A stretch of 23,983 nt of DNA from SpSt-77 sp049972045 (GTDB lineage: Bacteria > Chloroflexota > Anaerolineae > B4-G1 > DUEL01). Positions 7,406 through 13,653 of the stretch are shown here, one piece after another. Made by a program: the position numbers and the translations under genes. Location: assembly GCA_049972045.1 (NCBI GenBank), contig JBMFKS010000047.1, positions 1-23,983 on the forward strand, read 5' to 3'. A model generated the notes under the pieces. The model searched no databases, had not been told where the DNA came from, and saw only the letters and a program-made list of their open reading frames with translations. The stretch's first letter is position 1. Every line of letters begins with the position of its first letter.

Positions 7406-7621
7406 ATGAACGAGCGGGTTCTTCCCGAAATTCACCTGGCTTTCTGTAACCGCTGCGGCGCCTGCGTCCTTCTCTGCCCCACCCACGCCCTGGAGATGGG
7501 GCCGGAGGGCCCGTTTATCGCCCGCCCGGAGGACTGCGCCTACTGCGCCACCTGTGAGTCCTATTGCCCCAATGGAGCCATCTCCCTGGGATACGAGATC
7601 GTCTGGGAGGGGCCGACATAA
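7406..7621 (+). CDS. 2[4Fe-4S] ferredoxin
   Basis: This 71-residue electron carrier has two complete cluster motifs. CNRCGACVLLCP supplies Cys14, 17, 20 and 24; CAYCATCESYCP supplies Cys44, 47, 50 and 54. The ATG at 7406 is preferred to an in-frame ATG at 7274 because AAGGTGG lies just upstream, and because the extra 44 residues would be the translation of a dispersed repeat. The stop is 17 bases before the flavodiiron gene, indicating an operon. In this setting the ferredoxin would feed electrons to the flavodiiron protein or a related oxygen/NO-reducing system, although that protein is damaged here. Confidence 0.9.
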   Translation: MNERVLPEIHLAFCNRCGACVLLCPTHALEMGPEGPFIARPEDCAYCATCESYCPNGAISLGYEIVWEGPT

Positions 7622-7638
7622 ACCGGAAAGGAGAAACC

Positions 7639-8466
7639 ATGGCTGTTCCTGTTGCCGAAAATGTCTACTGGGTAGGTGCCGTAGATTGGGAGGTGCGCCA
7701 TTTCCACGGTTACTCCTACCATCCTGAGGACAAACTGCTTCTGCCCAACGATGCCTTCGGTCAGCACCTGGCCTCGGCGGAGCGCTTCGCCGACCAGGTG
7801 GACCCCGCCGCCCTCTGGGACGAAGCGCGCAAGTACTTCGCCAACATTCTCACTCCCTTCAGCAAACTCATCCTGCGCAAACTGGAGGAAGTGCGGCGGA
7901 TGGGGCTGGAGATCGCCGCGATCGCCCCCAGCCATGGGGTGATCTGGCGGGAGAACCCGCTGGAGATTATGGAGCAGTACGCCCGCTGGGCGCGCGGCGA
8001 GGCCGGGCCGAAGGCCCTGGTCGTCTATGAGACAATGTGGGGCTCTACCGCCGAGATGGCCCACGCCATCGCGGAAGGGGTCGCCGACGCCGGGGTGGAG
8101 GTCCGGGTGCTCCCCGTCCCCCAGACCGACCCCACGACGGTGGTGGGGGAGTTGCTGGAGGCGAAGGGTATCGCCGTCGGCTCTCCCACCCACAACCGCC
8201 GGATGCTCATGAATATCGCGGCGCTCATGGAGGACCTCATCGGCCTGCGGCCGGTGAACAAGCTCGGCGCGGCCTTCGGCTCCCACGGCTGGTCCGGCGG
8301 CGCGGTGCCGCTGCTGGAGAAGAGGTTGCAGGAGGCCGGGATTGAGGTCGTCCAGGAGGGGCTGGCGCTGGCCTGGCGGCCCACCCCCGAGGAGCGGGCC
8401 CGGGCCGCGGCCTGGGGCCGCGCGTTCGGAGAGCGAATTCTGAAGGCCCTTTCCGGAGGTGCATGA
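7639..8466 (+). CDS. Flavodiiron protein with a large internal in-frame deletion
   Basis: Flavodiiron proteins (FprA/ROO) reduce O2 or NO using a di-iron site in a metallo-beta-lactamase fold and FMN in a flavodoxin domain; intact ones are about 400 residues. This protein has 275. The start (VYWVGAVDWEVRHFHGYS) is normal, but after Ser26 the sequence jumps to YHPEDKLLLPNDAFGQH. About 120 residues are lost, including the HxExDH motif and the following His ligand. Of the usual iron ligands only Asp38 (NDAFGQH) and His99 (APSHGVIW) remain. The flavodoxin domain (about 125-270, FMN loop ETMWGSTAEM, SPTHN, GSHGWSGG) looks intact. A strong AAAGGAG site precedes ATG 7639. The product may keep FMN but should lack di-iron chemistry. 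An assembly collapse is possible. Confidence 0.88.
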   Translation: MAVPVAENVYWVGAVDWEVRHFHGYSYHPEDKLLLPNDAFGQHLASAERFADQVDPAALWDEARKYFANILTPFSKLILRKLEEVRRMGLEIAAIAPSHGVIWRENPLEIMEQYARWARGEAGPKALVVYETMWGSTAEMAHAIAEGVADAGVEVRVLPVPQTDPTTVVGELLEAKGIAVGSPTHNRRMLMNIAALMEDLIGLRPVNKLGAAFGSHGWSGGAVPLLEKRLQEAGIEVVQEGLALAWRPTPEERARAAAWGRAFGERILKALSGGA

Positions 8467-8693
8467 TGGCGGGAAGGCCTCAGCGGGTCACGATAGAGTT
8501 GTGGGGCCTGCTGGAACACCTGCCCGGAGTTCTTTGAGGAGAATCCGACGACGGTTTCAGCCAGGTCGTGGAGGCCTACCGGATCGGGGGCGACCCGGCG
8601 GTGGGAGAAGCCCCCGCCGAACTGGCTGACTGCGTCCGCAATGCCGCCATCGGATGCCCGGTGGAGGTTATCCATAGGGAGGTGTCGTCGTGA
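8466..8693 (+). pseudogene. Degraded single-cluster ferredoxin
   Basis: From the ATG at 8466 the frame reads VTIELWGLLEHLPGVL and then stops. Pieces of a ferredoxin appear across frames: EFFEEN in one, then FSQVVEAYRIGGDPAVGEAP and ELADCVRNAAIGCPVEVIH in another, ending at TGA 8691-8693. Intact relatives read GCGLCEHLCPEFFEENPDDGFSQ-like. Here the first cysteines are missing or replaced (ELWGLLEHL) and two small deletions, near 8518-8521 and 8537-8545, break the frame. Only the C-terminal cysteines survive. It is wedged between the flavodiiron and hemerythrin genes: its start overlaps the upstream stop (ATGATG) and its stop overlaps the downstream GTG, so translation coupling to hemerythrin may now be impaired. 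Confidence 0.75.
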
Positions 8694-9232
8694 GACCCAC
8701 AGAGACCCTGATGCGCGAGCACGAAATCATCCTGATGGTGCTGGACGCCGCTGCGCGGGAGGTCCGGCGGATCCAGGAGACAGGGGAAGTGCAGGCGGAG
8801 CGGATAGAACAGATGGTGGATTTCTTCCGCAACTTCGCCGACCGCTGCCACCACGCCAAAGAGGAGAACCTGCTCTTTATCCGGATGGAGGAGCGGGGGA
8901 TGCCCCGGGAGGCCGGCCCTATCGGCGTGATGCTCTACGAGCACGACCTGGGGCGGGGTCACGTGCGGGCCGTGGCGGAGGCGCTCCCCCGCGCCGGAAG
9001 CGACCCGGCCGCGCGGGAGGCCCTCCGGAGCAACCTGGCCCAGTACATCCAGTTGCTGCGGGACCACATCTACAAAGAGGACCACATCCTCTACCCGATG
9101 GCCGACCAGTTATTGCTTCCGGAAGACCAGCGGGCGCTGGAGGAAGCCTTTGAGCGGGTGGAGCGGGAGGAGATCGGCGAGGGGGTGCACGAGAAGTACC
9201 ACCAACTGGCTCACCGGCTGGCAGGGGAATAG
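8690..9232 (+). CDS. Hemerythrin-like di-iron protein
   Basis: This 180-residue four-helix protein carries the hemerythrin ligand pattern: His11 (LMREHEIIL), His54/His55 with Glu58/Glu59 (CHHAKEENLLF), His85 (YEHDLGRGH), and His126, Glu130 and His132 (RDHIYKEDHILYP). Hemerythrin-domain proteins of this size bind O2 or take part in NO/redox stress response or iron-sulfur repair. The start is GTG 8690, after AGGGAGGTG, overlapping the stop of the ferredoxin remnant. As last gene of the cluster it is the one oxygen-active di-iron protein that still looks complete. The specific role (O2 storage, NO sensing, repair) cannot be decided from sequence. Confidence 0.9.
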   Translation: MRPTETLMREHEIILMVLDAAAREVRRIQETGEVQAERIEQMVDFFRNFADRCHHAKEENLLFIRMEERGMPREAGPIGVMLYEHDLGRGHVRAVAEALPRAGSDPAAREALRSNLAQYIQLLRDHIYKEDHILYPMADQLLLPEDQRALEEAFERVEREEIGEGVHEKYHQLAHRLAGE

Positions 9233-9262
9233 AGATTACCAGATGACCTCAAGCCCTGGGAC

Positions 9263-9542
9263 CTATGCCAGCCGGTGGTCCTGGGTCATCAGCGGTACAT
9301 CCAGCGAGAGAGCCGTTGCCGCGATGATCCGGTCCGGCATATCCGGGGCCAGGGAACGAGGTACATGGCCCAACGCTTCAACAACAGGCCAGGTCAAATC
9401 GGCGATCTGGAAGCCCCCATCTCCCAGGCGCAATTCCTCTCCCAGCAGAGCCCAGAACGCAACAGGAATGCGCCCTTTCTCGCAAAGGTAGACGATCTCC
9501 ACCAGGCAAATCGTGGGGATGTAGACGACGCTCTCGCCCCTG
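9263..9542 (-). pseudogene. PIN-domain (VapC-like) toxin fragment
   Basis: The minus-strand frame reads RGESVVYIPTICLVEIVYL, then CEKGRIPVAFWALLGEELRL, then LAPDMPDRIIAATALSLDVP ending LMTQDHRLA. It matches the C-terminal two-thirds of VapC-type PIN ribonucleases, with the conserved Glu of the LVEI segment, DRIIAATA and TQD. The N-terminal strand with the first catalytic Asp is missing, because the frame runs directly into the MITE-like element at 9543. An internal ATG at 9502 would give only 79 residues. No VapB antitoxin is visible. It is therefore a disrupted toxin-antitoxin remnant, transcribed towards the hemerythrin gene. Confidence 0.75.
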
Positions 9543-9706
9543 AGAGCTTGTCTGAAAAGTCACCGGATTCTGTCATTGCGAGGAGGCCGCAGGCCGACGA
9601 AGCAATCTCCTGGCCGTGGTAGGGATTGCTTCGCCCCTTCGGGGCTCGCAATGACATTCCCACGATACAAGTCATAGCAGGGCTTGCCATTTTTAAGACA
9701 AGCTCT
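9543..9706. mobile_element. MITE-like element with terminal inverted repeats
   Basis: AGAGCTTGTCTGAAAA at 9543-9558 is mirrored by TTTTTAAGACAAGCTCT at 9690-9706 with few mismatches. The interior contains a second inverted repeat, TCATTGCGAG ... GAAGCAATC ... GATTGCTTCG ... CTCGCAATGA. I recognise the GAAGCAATC/GATTGCTTCG core as a dispersed repeat seen in many bacterial genomes. There is no coding capacity. The element truncates the PIN gene and ends about 40 bases before the next gene. A target-site duplication is not clear. Confidence 0.75.
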
Positions 9707-9744
9707 GATAGAATTCTCGTACTTTCATCCACAAGGAGATGCCT

Positions 9745-10140
9745 ATGAAGGAACACATTGCCGATGCGATTCGCCGTCATCTGGATGCGGAGGGGATGTT
9801 ACCTTGCGCGGCGGCCTTTCGGGTCGCGGAGGAATTGGGGGTGGAGCCGCTGGAGGTGGGCCAGACGGCGGATGAAATGGGGGTCCGCCTGAACCGTTGC
9901 CAGTTGGGCCTCTTTGGCTACGGTCCGAAGGCGGAGGGCCGGCACAAAATTGTCCAGCCCGCCGAGAGGGTGGAGCCGGGGCTGGCGCAGGCGATTCAGG
10001 ATGGGCTCAGGGAGGGGCGTCTGCCCTGCCGGGTGGCCTGGGAAATTGCCAGGATGCTGGGGATTCCCAAAATGGAAGTCTCGGCGGCGGCGGAAGCGCT
10101 GGGCATCCGCATCGCCCGCTGCCAGTTGGGGGCATTTTGA
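9745..10140 (+). CDS. Uncharacterised protein with two LPC...CQLG repeats
   Basis: This 131-residue protein is an internal duplication. Residues about 6-57 and 80-131 align almost without gaps: LPCAAAFRVAEELGVEPLEV against LPCRVAWEIARMLGIPKMEV, and MGVRLNRCQLGLF against LGIRIARCQLGAF. Each unit carries LPC and CQLG with exactly 31 residues between the two cysteines (21/52 and 95/126). Predicted helices and the I-A-x-x-L-G-I pattern resemble a winged or simple helix-turn-helix, and the cysteine pairs could bind a metal or cluster. I do not know a confirmed function. ATG 9745 is chosen over 9739 because AAGGAG (9733-9738) sits six bases before it. It follows the MITE-like element and is isolated, so it is probably monocistronic. 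Confidence 0.8.
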   Translation: MKEHIADAIRRHLDAEGMLPCAAAFRVAEELGVEPLEVGQTADEMGVRLNRCQLGLFGYGPKAEGRHKIVQPAERVEPGLAQAIQDGLREGRLPCRVAWEIARMLGIPKMEVSAAAEALGIRIARCQLGAF

Positions 10141-10146
10141 GAGCAT

Positions 10147-10191
10147 CGCAGGATCAGCGCATCAGCGTTCCGCTGATTCGCTGATCCTGTG
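10147..10191. terminator. Long hairpin between convergent genes
   Basis: About 20 paired bases with one mismatch surround a TTC loop. The arms are built from two ATCAGCG units on one side and two CGCTGAT units on the other. It separates the CQLG gene from the convergent S1-domain gene (stop 10194) and probably works as a bidirectional 3'-end structure. No long T-run follows. Confidence 0.7.
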
Positions 10192-10193
10192 AT

Positions 10194-10886
10194 TCACCGG
10201 CTGATTTGCCGGAGGGTCTGGCTCAGAACTTCGTCCTGTTCGGCCTGACGTCGCCCGCGGCTTTTGCCTGAGGAGGTGGGAACCGCTTTCCCCTGTCGCC
10301 GGGCCTCTTCCATTGCCCGACGGAAGGCCAGTTCTATCGGGCTGGGGAGGGGCTCTTCTCGCTCCTCGGGAGGCATCTCCGCCTCCGCCAGGGTCAGGTC
10401 TATGCGCTTCTTGCGCCGGTCCAGTTGCAGGATGCGTACATCCACCTCATCCCCCACACGGTACATGTCCGGGCGGTTGAATTTCCCCATCTCCCTGATA
10501 TGTAGCAGGCCTGGGCGTTCGGCCCCGATGTCCACAAACAACCCGTACCGTTCCACCCGCACGACCCGACCGGTATGGGTCTGGCCTTCGGCCAGGTCTT
10601 TCCATTCCACATCGGGGGGTTTGACCAGCGTCAGCGCGACGCGGCCCTGGCGGGGATCCACCTGCGTGACCCAGACGGTGACTTTCTGACCCTCCCGGAC
10701 CACATCGGCGACCCGGCTGACCGGTTTATCGCTCAGTTGGGAAATGTGGATCAAACCGTCCCGTTCCAGACCGATGTCCACAAAGGCGCCATAGAGTTCC
10801 ACTTTGCGGACCACGCCTTCCAGGCGCATTTTGGGACGAAGTTCGGCGATAGATGTGGGTCGGACTTCGGTATTCGTTGGTTCCAT
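10194..10886 (-). CDS. RNA-binding protein with two S1 domains
   Basis: This 230-residue cytoplasmic protein has two S1/OB-fold domains. The first (about 18-90) contains GVVRKVELYGAFVDIGLERD, then GLIHISQLSD. The second (about 97-168) contains GRVVRVERYGLFVDIGAERP, then GLLHIREM. A basic, low-complexity tail of about 60 residues follows. It is far smaller than ribosomal protein S1, so it is better seen as an S1-like general RNA-binding or translation-associated protein. ATG 10886 follows GGGGGAAG. It has its own consensus promoter and a stable 5' hairpin, pointing to strong constitutive expression. No operon partner is visible. Confidence 0.9.
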   Translation of the reverse strand: MEPTNTEVRPTSIAELRPKMRLEGVVRKVELYGAFVDIGLERDGLIHISQLSDKPVSRVADVVREGQKVTVWVTQVDPRQGRVALTLVKPPDVEWKDLAEGQTHTGRVVRVERYGLFVDIGAERPGLLHIREMGKFNRPDMYRVGDEVDVRILQLDRRKKRIDLTLAEAEMPPEEREEPLPSPIELAFRRAMEEARRQGKAVPTSSGKSRGRRQAEQDEVLSQTLRQISR

Positions 10887-10909
10887 TCGCTTCCCCCATG
10901 CACGGTATC

Positions 10910-10930
10910 GCCCGGTCTTCTGGACCGGGC
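10910..10930 (-). promoter_or_regulatory. 5'-terminal hairpin of the S1-domain mRNA
   Basis: GCCCGGTC and GACCGGGC form a perfect 8-bp stem with a 5-base loop. It begins where transcription from the promoter just upstream should start, so the mRNA would start in a stem-loop, which could protect it from 5'-end decay or serve as a control element. Confidence 0.6.
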
Positions 10931-10936
10931 TGATTT

Positions 10937-10965
10937 ATTATAATGCGGGGTAGGAATTCTGTCAA
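10937..10965 (-). promoter_or_regulatory. Consensus sigma-70 promoter
   Basis: On the minus strand TTGACA (10965-10960), a spacer of exactly 17 bases, and TATAAT (10942-10937) match the consensus at all twelve positions. It faces the S1-domain gene, about 50 bases upstream of its ATG. Confidence 0.9.
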
Positions 10966-10975
10966 GTCAGCGTCT

Positions 10976-11007
10976 TTCGTGTAGTCATTTCCTTCGTGTA
11001 GTCATTG
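10976..11007. repeat. Two tandem 17-base units
   Basis: TTCGTGTAGTCATT occurs twice in a row with a period of 17 bases, in the spacer between the S1 promoter and the end of pxpC. No gene is seen in this spacer (10966-11042). Confidence 0.6.
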
Positions 11008-11042
11008 GTGCTCTCCAGCAAATGTCTTTACCTCCCGTTTGT

Positions 11043-11978
11043 TCATCCCCACTGTTCCAGTACTTCCATCACCTCCCGATAGGCATGCTGCGCCTCGGAG
11101 ACGTCCACTGCCCGGAACCGGACGCGGCTCTCACCCGGCACACACTGGGCCAGCAGGGGAAGATCCACTGTGATGACCGCCGCGATTTTCGGGTACCCAC
11201 CCGTCGTCTGGTGGTCGGCCATCATCACCAGCGGCTGCCCGTCCGGCGGGACCTGGACCGCCCCTGGCGGCACGCCGTCCGAGATGATCTCCGCCCGACG
11301 GTGGGCCACCGGAGGGCCTTCCAGCCGGTAGCCCATCCGGTCCGAGGGAGGCAGGACCCGGTACTCCGACCCGAAGAACGTCTCCAGGCCCTCGGGAGTG
11401 AAGTGGTCGTCCTGGGGACCGGGCACCGCGCGGACGGTTGGGCAATCGTCCCAGGCCGGGATAAGGTGGGGTGGGGCCCGTCGTCCGGCCTGCTCCGGCA
11501 GATGCCCGGAGACCGGCCCGATGAGGAGACGGTCGCCGGGGCGCAGCGCCCGCCCGTCCAATCCGCCAAAATGCCCCGGCAGGTAGGTGGACCGCGACCC
11601 CAGCACCGGAGGGACTGCTATGCCGCCGGCGATGGCCAGATAGGCCCGACATCCCCGTCGTCGTCCCCCGAAGGAGATCACCGACCCCCGGCGGACGAAG
11701 ACAGACATCCCCATCGGCATCTCCCGGCCGTCCACCTGAAAGGTCAGGTCGGCGCCGGTGACGGCGATCAGGCAGGGTTCGGTCGCGGCCAGCACAGGCC
11801 CCACCAGGGTGATCTCCAGCCCGGCCGCCCCGGGGGGATTGCCGACCAGTCGGTTAGCGACCCACAGGGCGAAGAAGTCCATCGCCCCGGAGACGGGAAT
11901 CCCGTACCGTTCGTAGCCGGGCCGCCCCAGGTCCTGAACCGTCGTCAGCCAGCCACCGTCAAGGACTTCCAGCACCAT
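11043..11978 (-). CDS. pxpC: 5-oxoprolinase subunit C (biotin-dependent carboxylase-like)
   Basis: This 311-residue protein is the KipA/PxpC subunit, which with PxpA and PxpB opens 5-oxoproline to glutamate using ATP. Family features seen: the N-terminal VLDGGWLTTVQDLGRPGYER, GIPVSGAMDFFALWVANRLV, LEITLVGPVL, SDRMGYRLEGP, and near the end DHQTTGGYPKIAAVITVDLP. The length is normal. Its ATG at 11978 lies 20 bases inside the end of pxpB, so the two are translationally coupled. It closes a minus-strand operon pxpA-pxpB-pxpC, the usual gene set for removing pyroglutamate damage. No terminator is obvious after it. Confidence 0.92.
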   Translation of the reverse strand: MVLEVLDGGWLTTVQDLGRPGYERYGIPVSGAMDFFALWVANRLVGNPPGAAGLEITLVGPVLAATEPCLIAVTGADLTFQVDGREMPMGMSVFVRRGSVISFGGRRRGCRAYLAIAGGIAVPPVLGSRSTYLPGHFGGLDGRALRPGDRLLIGPVSGHLPEQAGRRAPPHLIPAWDDCPTVRAVPGPQDDHFTPEGLETFFGSEYRVLPPSDRMGYRLEGPPVAHRRAEIISDGVPPGAVQVPPDGQPLVMMADHQTTGGYPKIAAVITVDLPLLAQCVPGESRVRFRAVDVSEAQHAYREVMEVLEQWG

Positions 11979-12657
11979 CGGCCTTCTGCCAGGCCGCGAA
12001 TGCTTCGGCCGAAATGGGGATGAACCGCACCCGGTCCCCCGGCTGGAGCGGGGTAGGGGGCTCGCGACGGAGGTCCATCATAGGCATCGGGGTCCGCCCG
12101 ATCAGCCGCCAACCGCCAGGGGTGGAAAGGCCATAGATGCCGGTCTGGAGGCCGGCGATGCCCACTGACCCCGCCGGTACCGACGGGCGCGGGGTGGGGA
12201 GACGGGGCGTTGCCAGCGCTTCCGGCAGTCCCCCCAGATAGACGAACCCCGGCGCGAACCCCAGCATGTAGACGGTGTACGTGCTCCCGACGTGCAGGCG
12301 GACCACATCCGCTTCGGAGAGGCCGTTGTGCGCGGCCACAAACCCGATGTCGGGGCCGAACTCTCCGCCGTAGACGACAGGAATCTCCACTTCCTTTGGC
12401 TCCGGGGGCGGAGCCTCCGCGCTCCGCGCCAGGGCCGCAGAAACCCGTTCCTGGGCCTCATCCCAGGAGAGTTGCCGGGGGTGGTAGTAGACCAGGAGGG
12501 AGCGGTAGGTAGGGACGGTCTCCCGGAGGCCGGGGAAGGGCTCCCGCTCCAGCGCGTGGGCCAGGGCCAGCACCTGGCGGTGGATTTCGGGGTCAATCCG
12601 GTCCCCGAACTCCACGACCAGCGCCGCGTCTCCGACAGGCAGGATACGGGGGAACAC
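11959..12657 (-). CDS. pxpB: 5-oxoprolinase subunit B
   Basis: This protein of about 232 residues is the KipI/PxpB subunit. It begins near VFPRILPVGDAALVVEFGDR and carries the family signature YMLGFAPGFVYLGGLPEAL followed by RPSVPAGSVGIAG and GGWRLIGRTP. I place the start at GTG 12657 (TTG 12660 is possible) because AGAGGG lies five bases upstream and the family homology begins right there. An in-frame ATG at 12735 would add residues that are only the translation of repeat copy B, and it would overlap the end of pxpA. It acts with PxpA and PxpC in ATP-dependent 5-oxoproline cleavage. Confidence 0.9.
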   Translation of the reverse strand: MFPRILPVGDAALVVEFGDRIDPEIHRQVLALAHALEREPFPGLRETVPTYRSLLVYYHPRQLSWDEAQERVSAALARSAEAPPPEPKEVEIPVVYGGEFGPDIGFVAAHNGLSEADVVRLHVGSTYTVYMLGFAPGFVYLGGLPEALATPRLPTPRPSVPAGSVGIAGLQTGIYGLSTPGGWRLIGRTPMPMMDLRREPPTPLQPGDRVRFIPISAEAFAAWQKADGAGSP

Positions 12658-12670
12658 CAATGCCCTCTTT

Positions 12671-12730
12671 AACTGCGAAGGGTGCGAAGAACCTGGAAAT
12701 CTTTGCGCTCTTTGCGTTCTTTGCGGTGGA
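12671..12730. repeat. CAAAG-type palindromic element, copy B
   Basis: The left arm ACTGCGAAGGGTGCGAAGAA and the right arm CTTTGCGCTCTTTGCGTTCT plus TTGCGGT are imperfect inverted copies made of 8-9-base units such as CTTTGCGT. It fills the gap between the pxpA stop and the pxpB ribosome binding site and is in frame with pxpB, where it could be read as a spurious N-terminal extension. Confidence 0.75.
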
Positions 12731-12731
12731 T

Positions 12732-13514
12732 TCAATCCCGCCGCGCCGATGGCAAGAATTTCCCCATTGGTATTACCTCCACCCCCACGTCTTCCAGCCG
12801 CCGGCGGACGGCGCAGGCGATCTCCACCGCGCCGGGGGTGTCGCCGTGGATGCAGAGGGTGTCCGCGACCAACGGGATGACTTGGCCGTCCACGGTCCGG
12901 ACCTCCCGCCGAAGGGCGATAGAGACGGCCTGATCGGCGGCCTGCTCCGGGTCTTTTATGACCGCGCCGGGCAGGTGGCGGGGAGCCAGGGCCCCGTCGG
13001 GCAGGTAGGCCCGGTCGGCGAAGCCCTCGCGCGCGGCGGATAGGCCCACTTCGGCGGCGGCCTGGATGAGGGCCGAGCCCGCCAGTCCCACCAGAATCCG
13101 GTGTGGCCCGGCCCGGGCGACGCCTCGCGCCACCGCCTGGGCGATTGCGGGGTCGCGCGCGGCCATGTTGTAGAGCGCGCCGTGGGGCTTGACGTGGATC
13201 AATTCCGCCCCTACCGAGCGCGCGAACGCTTCCAGCGCGCCGACCTGATAGAGGACGTAATTCTCTATCTCCTCGGTCCGCAGGTGCATCGCCCGGCGAC
13301 CGAAGCCCATCAGGTCCGGGAATCCAGGGTGAGCGCCGATGCCCACCCCGTAGCGCAGGGCCAGCCGCACCGTCCGGTCCATCACCATTGGGTCCCCCGC
13401 GTGGTAGCCGCAGGCGATGTTGGCCGAAGTGACCAGCGGCATCAGGGCCTCATCCGCCCCGAGGGCATACGCCCCGAAACTTTCTCCCATGTCGCAATTC
13501 AGGTCTATCATCAT
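12732..13514 (-). CDS. pxpA: 5-oxoprolinase subunit A (LamB/YcsF family)
   Basis: This 260-residue cytoplasmic protein begins MMIDLNCDMGESFGAY. It carries the family motifs SANIACGYHAGDP, GIGAHPGFPDLMGFGRR, HVKPHGALYN, FADRAYLPDG and DTLCIHGDTPGAV. It is the catalytic partner in ATP-dependent hydrolysis of 5-oxoproline to glutamate. The start at 13514 (or 13511) fits the family N-terminus; an upstream extension in the same frame would run into the ugd gene. There is no convincing ribosome binding site, and a promoter-like sequence ends only nine bases before the ATG, so the mRNA may be leaderless. First gene of the minus-strand pxpABC operon, divergent from ugd. Confidence 0.92.
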   Translation of the reverse strand: MMIDLNCDMGESFGAYALGADEALMPLVTSANIACGYHAGDPMVMDRTVRLALRYGVGIGAHPGFPDLMGFGRRAMHLRTEEIENYVLYQVGALEAFARSVGAELIHVKPHGALYNMAARDPAIAQAVARGVARAGPHRILVGLAGSALIQAAAEVGLSAAREGFADRAYLPDGALAPRHLPGAVIKDPEQAADQAVSIALRREVRTVDGQVIPLVADTLCIHGDTPGAVEIACAVRRRLEDVGVEVIPMGKFLPSARRD

Positions 13515-13523
13515 AGTAGGGAT

Positions 13524-13551
13524 ATTGTATCCCCAGTTGCAGACGGGGCAA
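13524..13551 (-). promoter_or_regulatory. Likely promoter of pxpABC
   Basis: On the minus strand TTGCCC (13551-13546), a 16-base spacer and TACAAT (13529-13524) are followed after nine bases by the pxpA ATG. The predicted transcript would have almost no leader. Confidence 0.5.
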
Positions 13552-13580
13552 GTCGCCGTGTTCCTTTTGGACTCAGCCGG

Positions 13581-13609
13581 TTGCCAAATCCATCCCTTGA
13601 TGGTATCAT
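13581..13609 (+). promoter_or_regulatory. Likely promoter of ugd
   Basis: TTGCCA (13581-13586), a 17-base spacer and TATCAT (13604-13609) each match consensus at five of six positions and lie 44 bases before the GTG start. Confidence 0.6.
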
Positions 13610-13653
13610 AGCAGGCGCTGACAATCCTGATACTGTCTGGAGGAATAAGCATC

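Noticed and set aside
10194..10886. Ribosomal protein S1
   Set aside because: Only two S1 domains and 230 residues; bacterial S1 usually has four to six domains.
10976..11007. Possible CRISPR or iteron array
   Set aside because: Only two tandem 17-base units are present, with no spacers and no cas or replication genes.
12658..12735. Longer N-terminus for pxpB starting at 12735
   Set aside because: The extra residues come from repeat copy B and overlap the pxpA stop; family homology begins at the GTG/TTG start near 12657.
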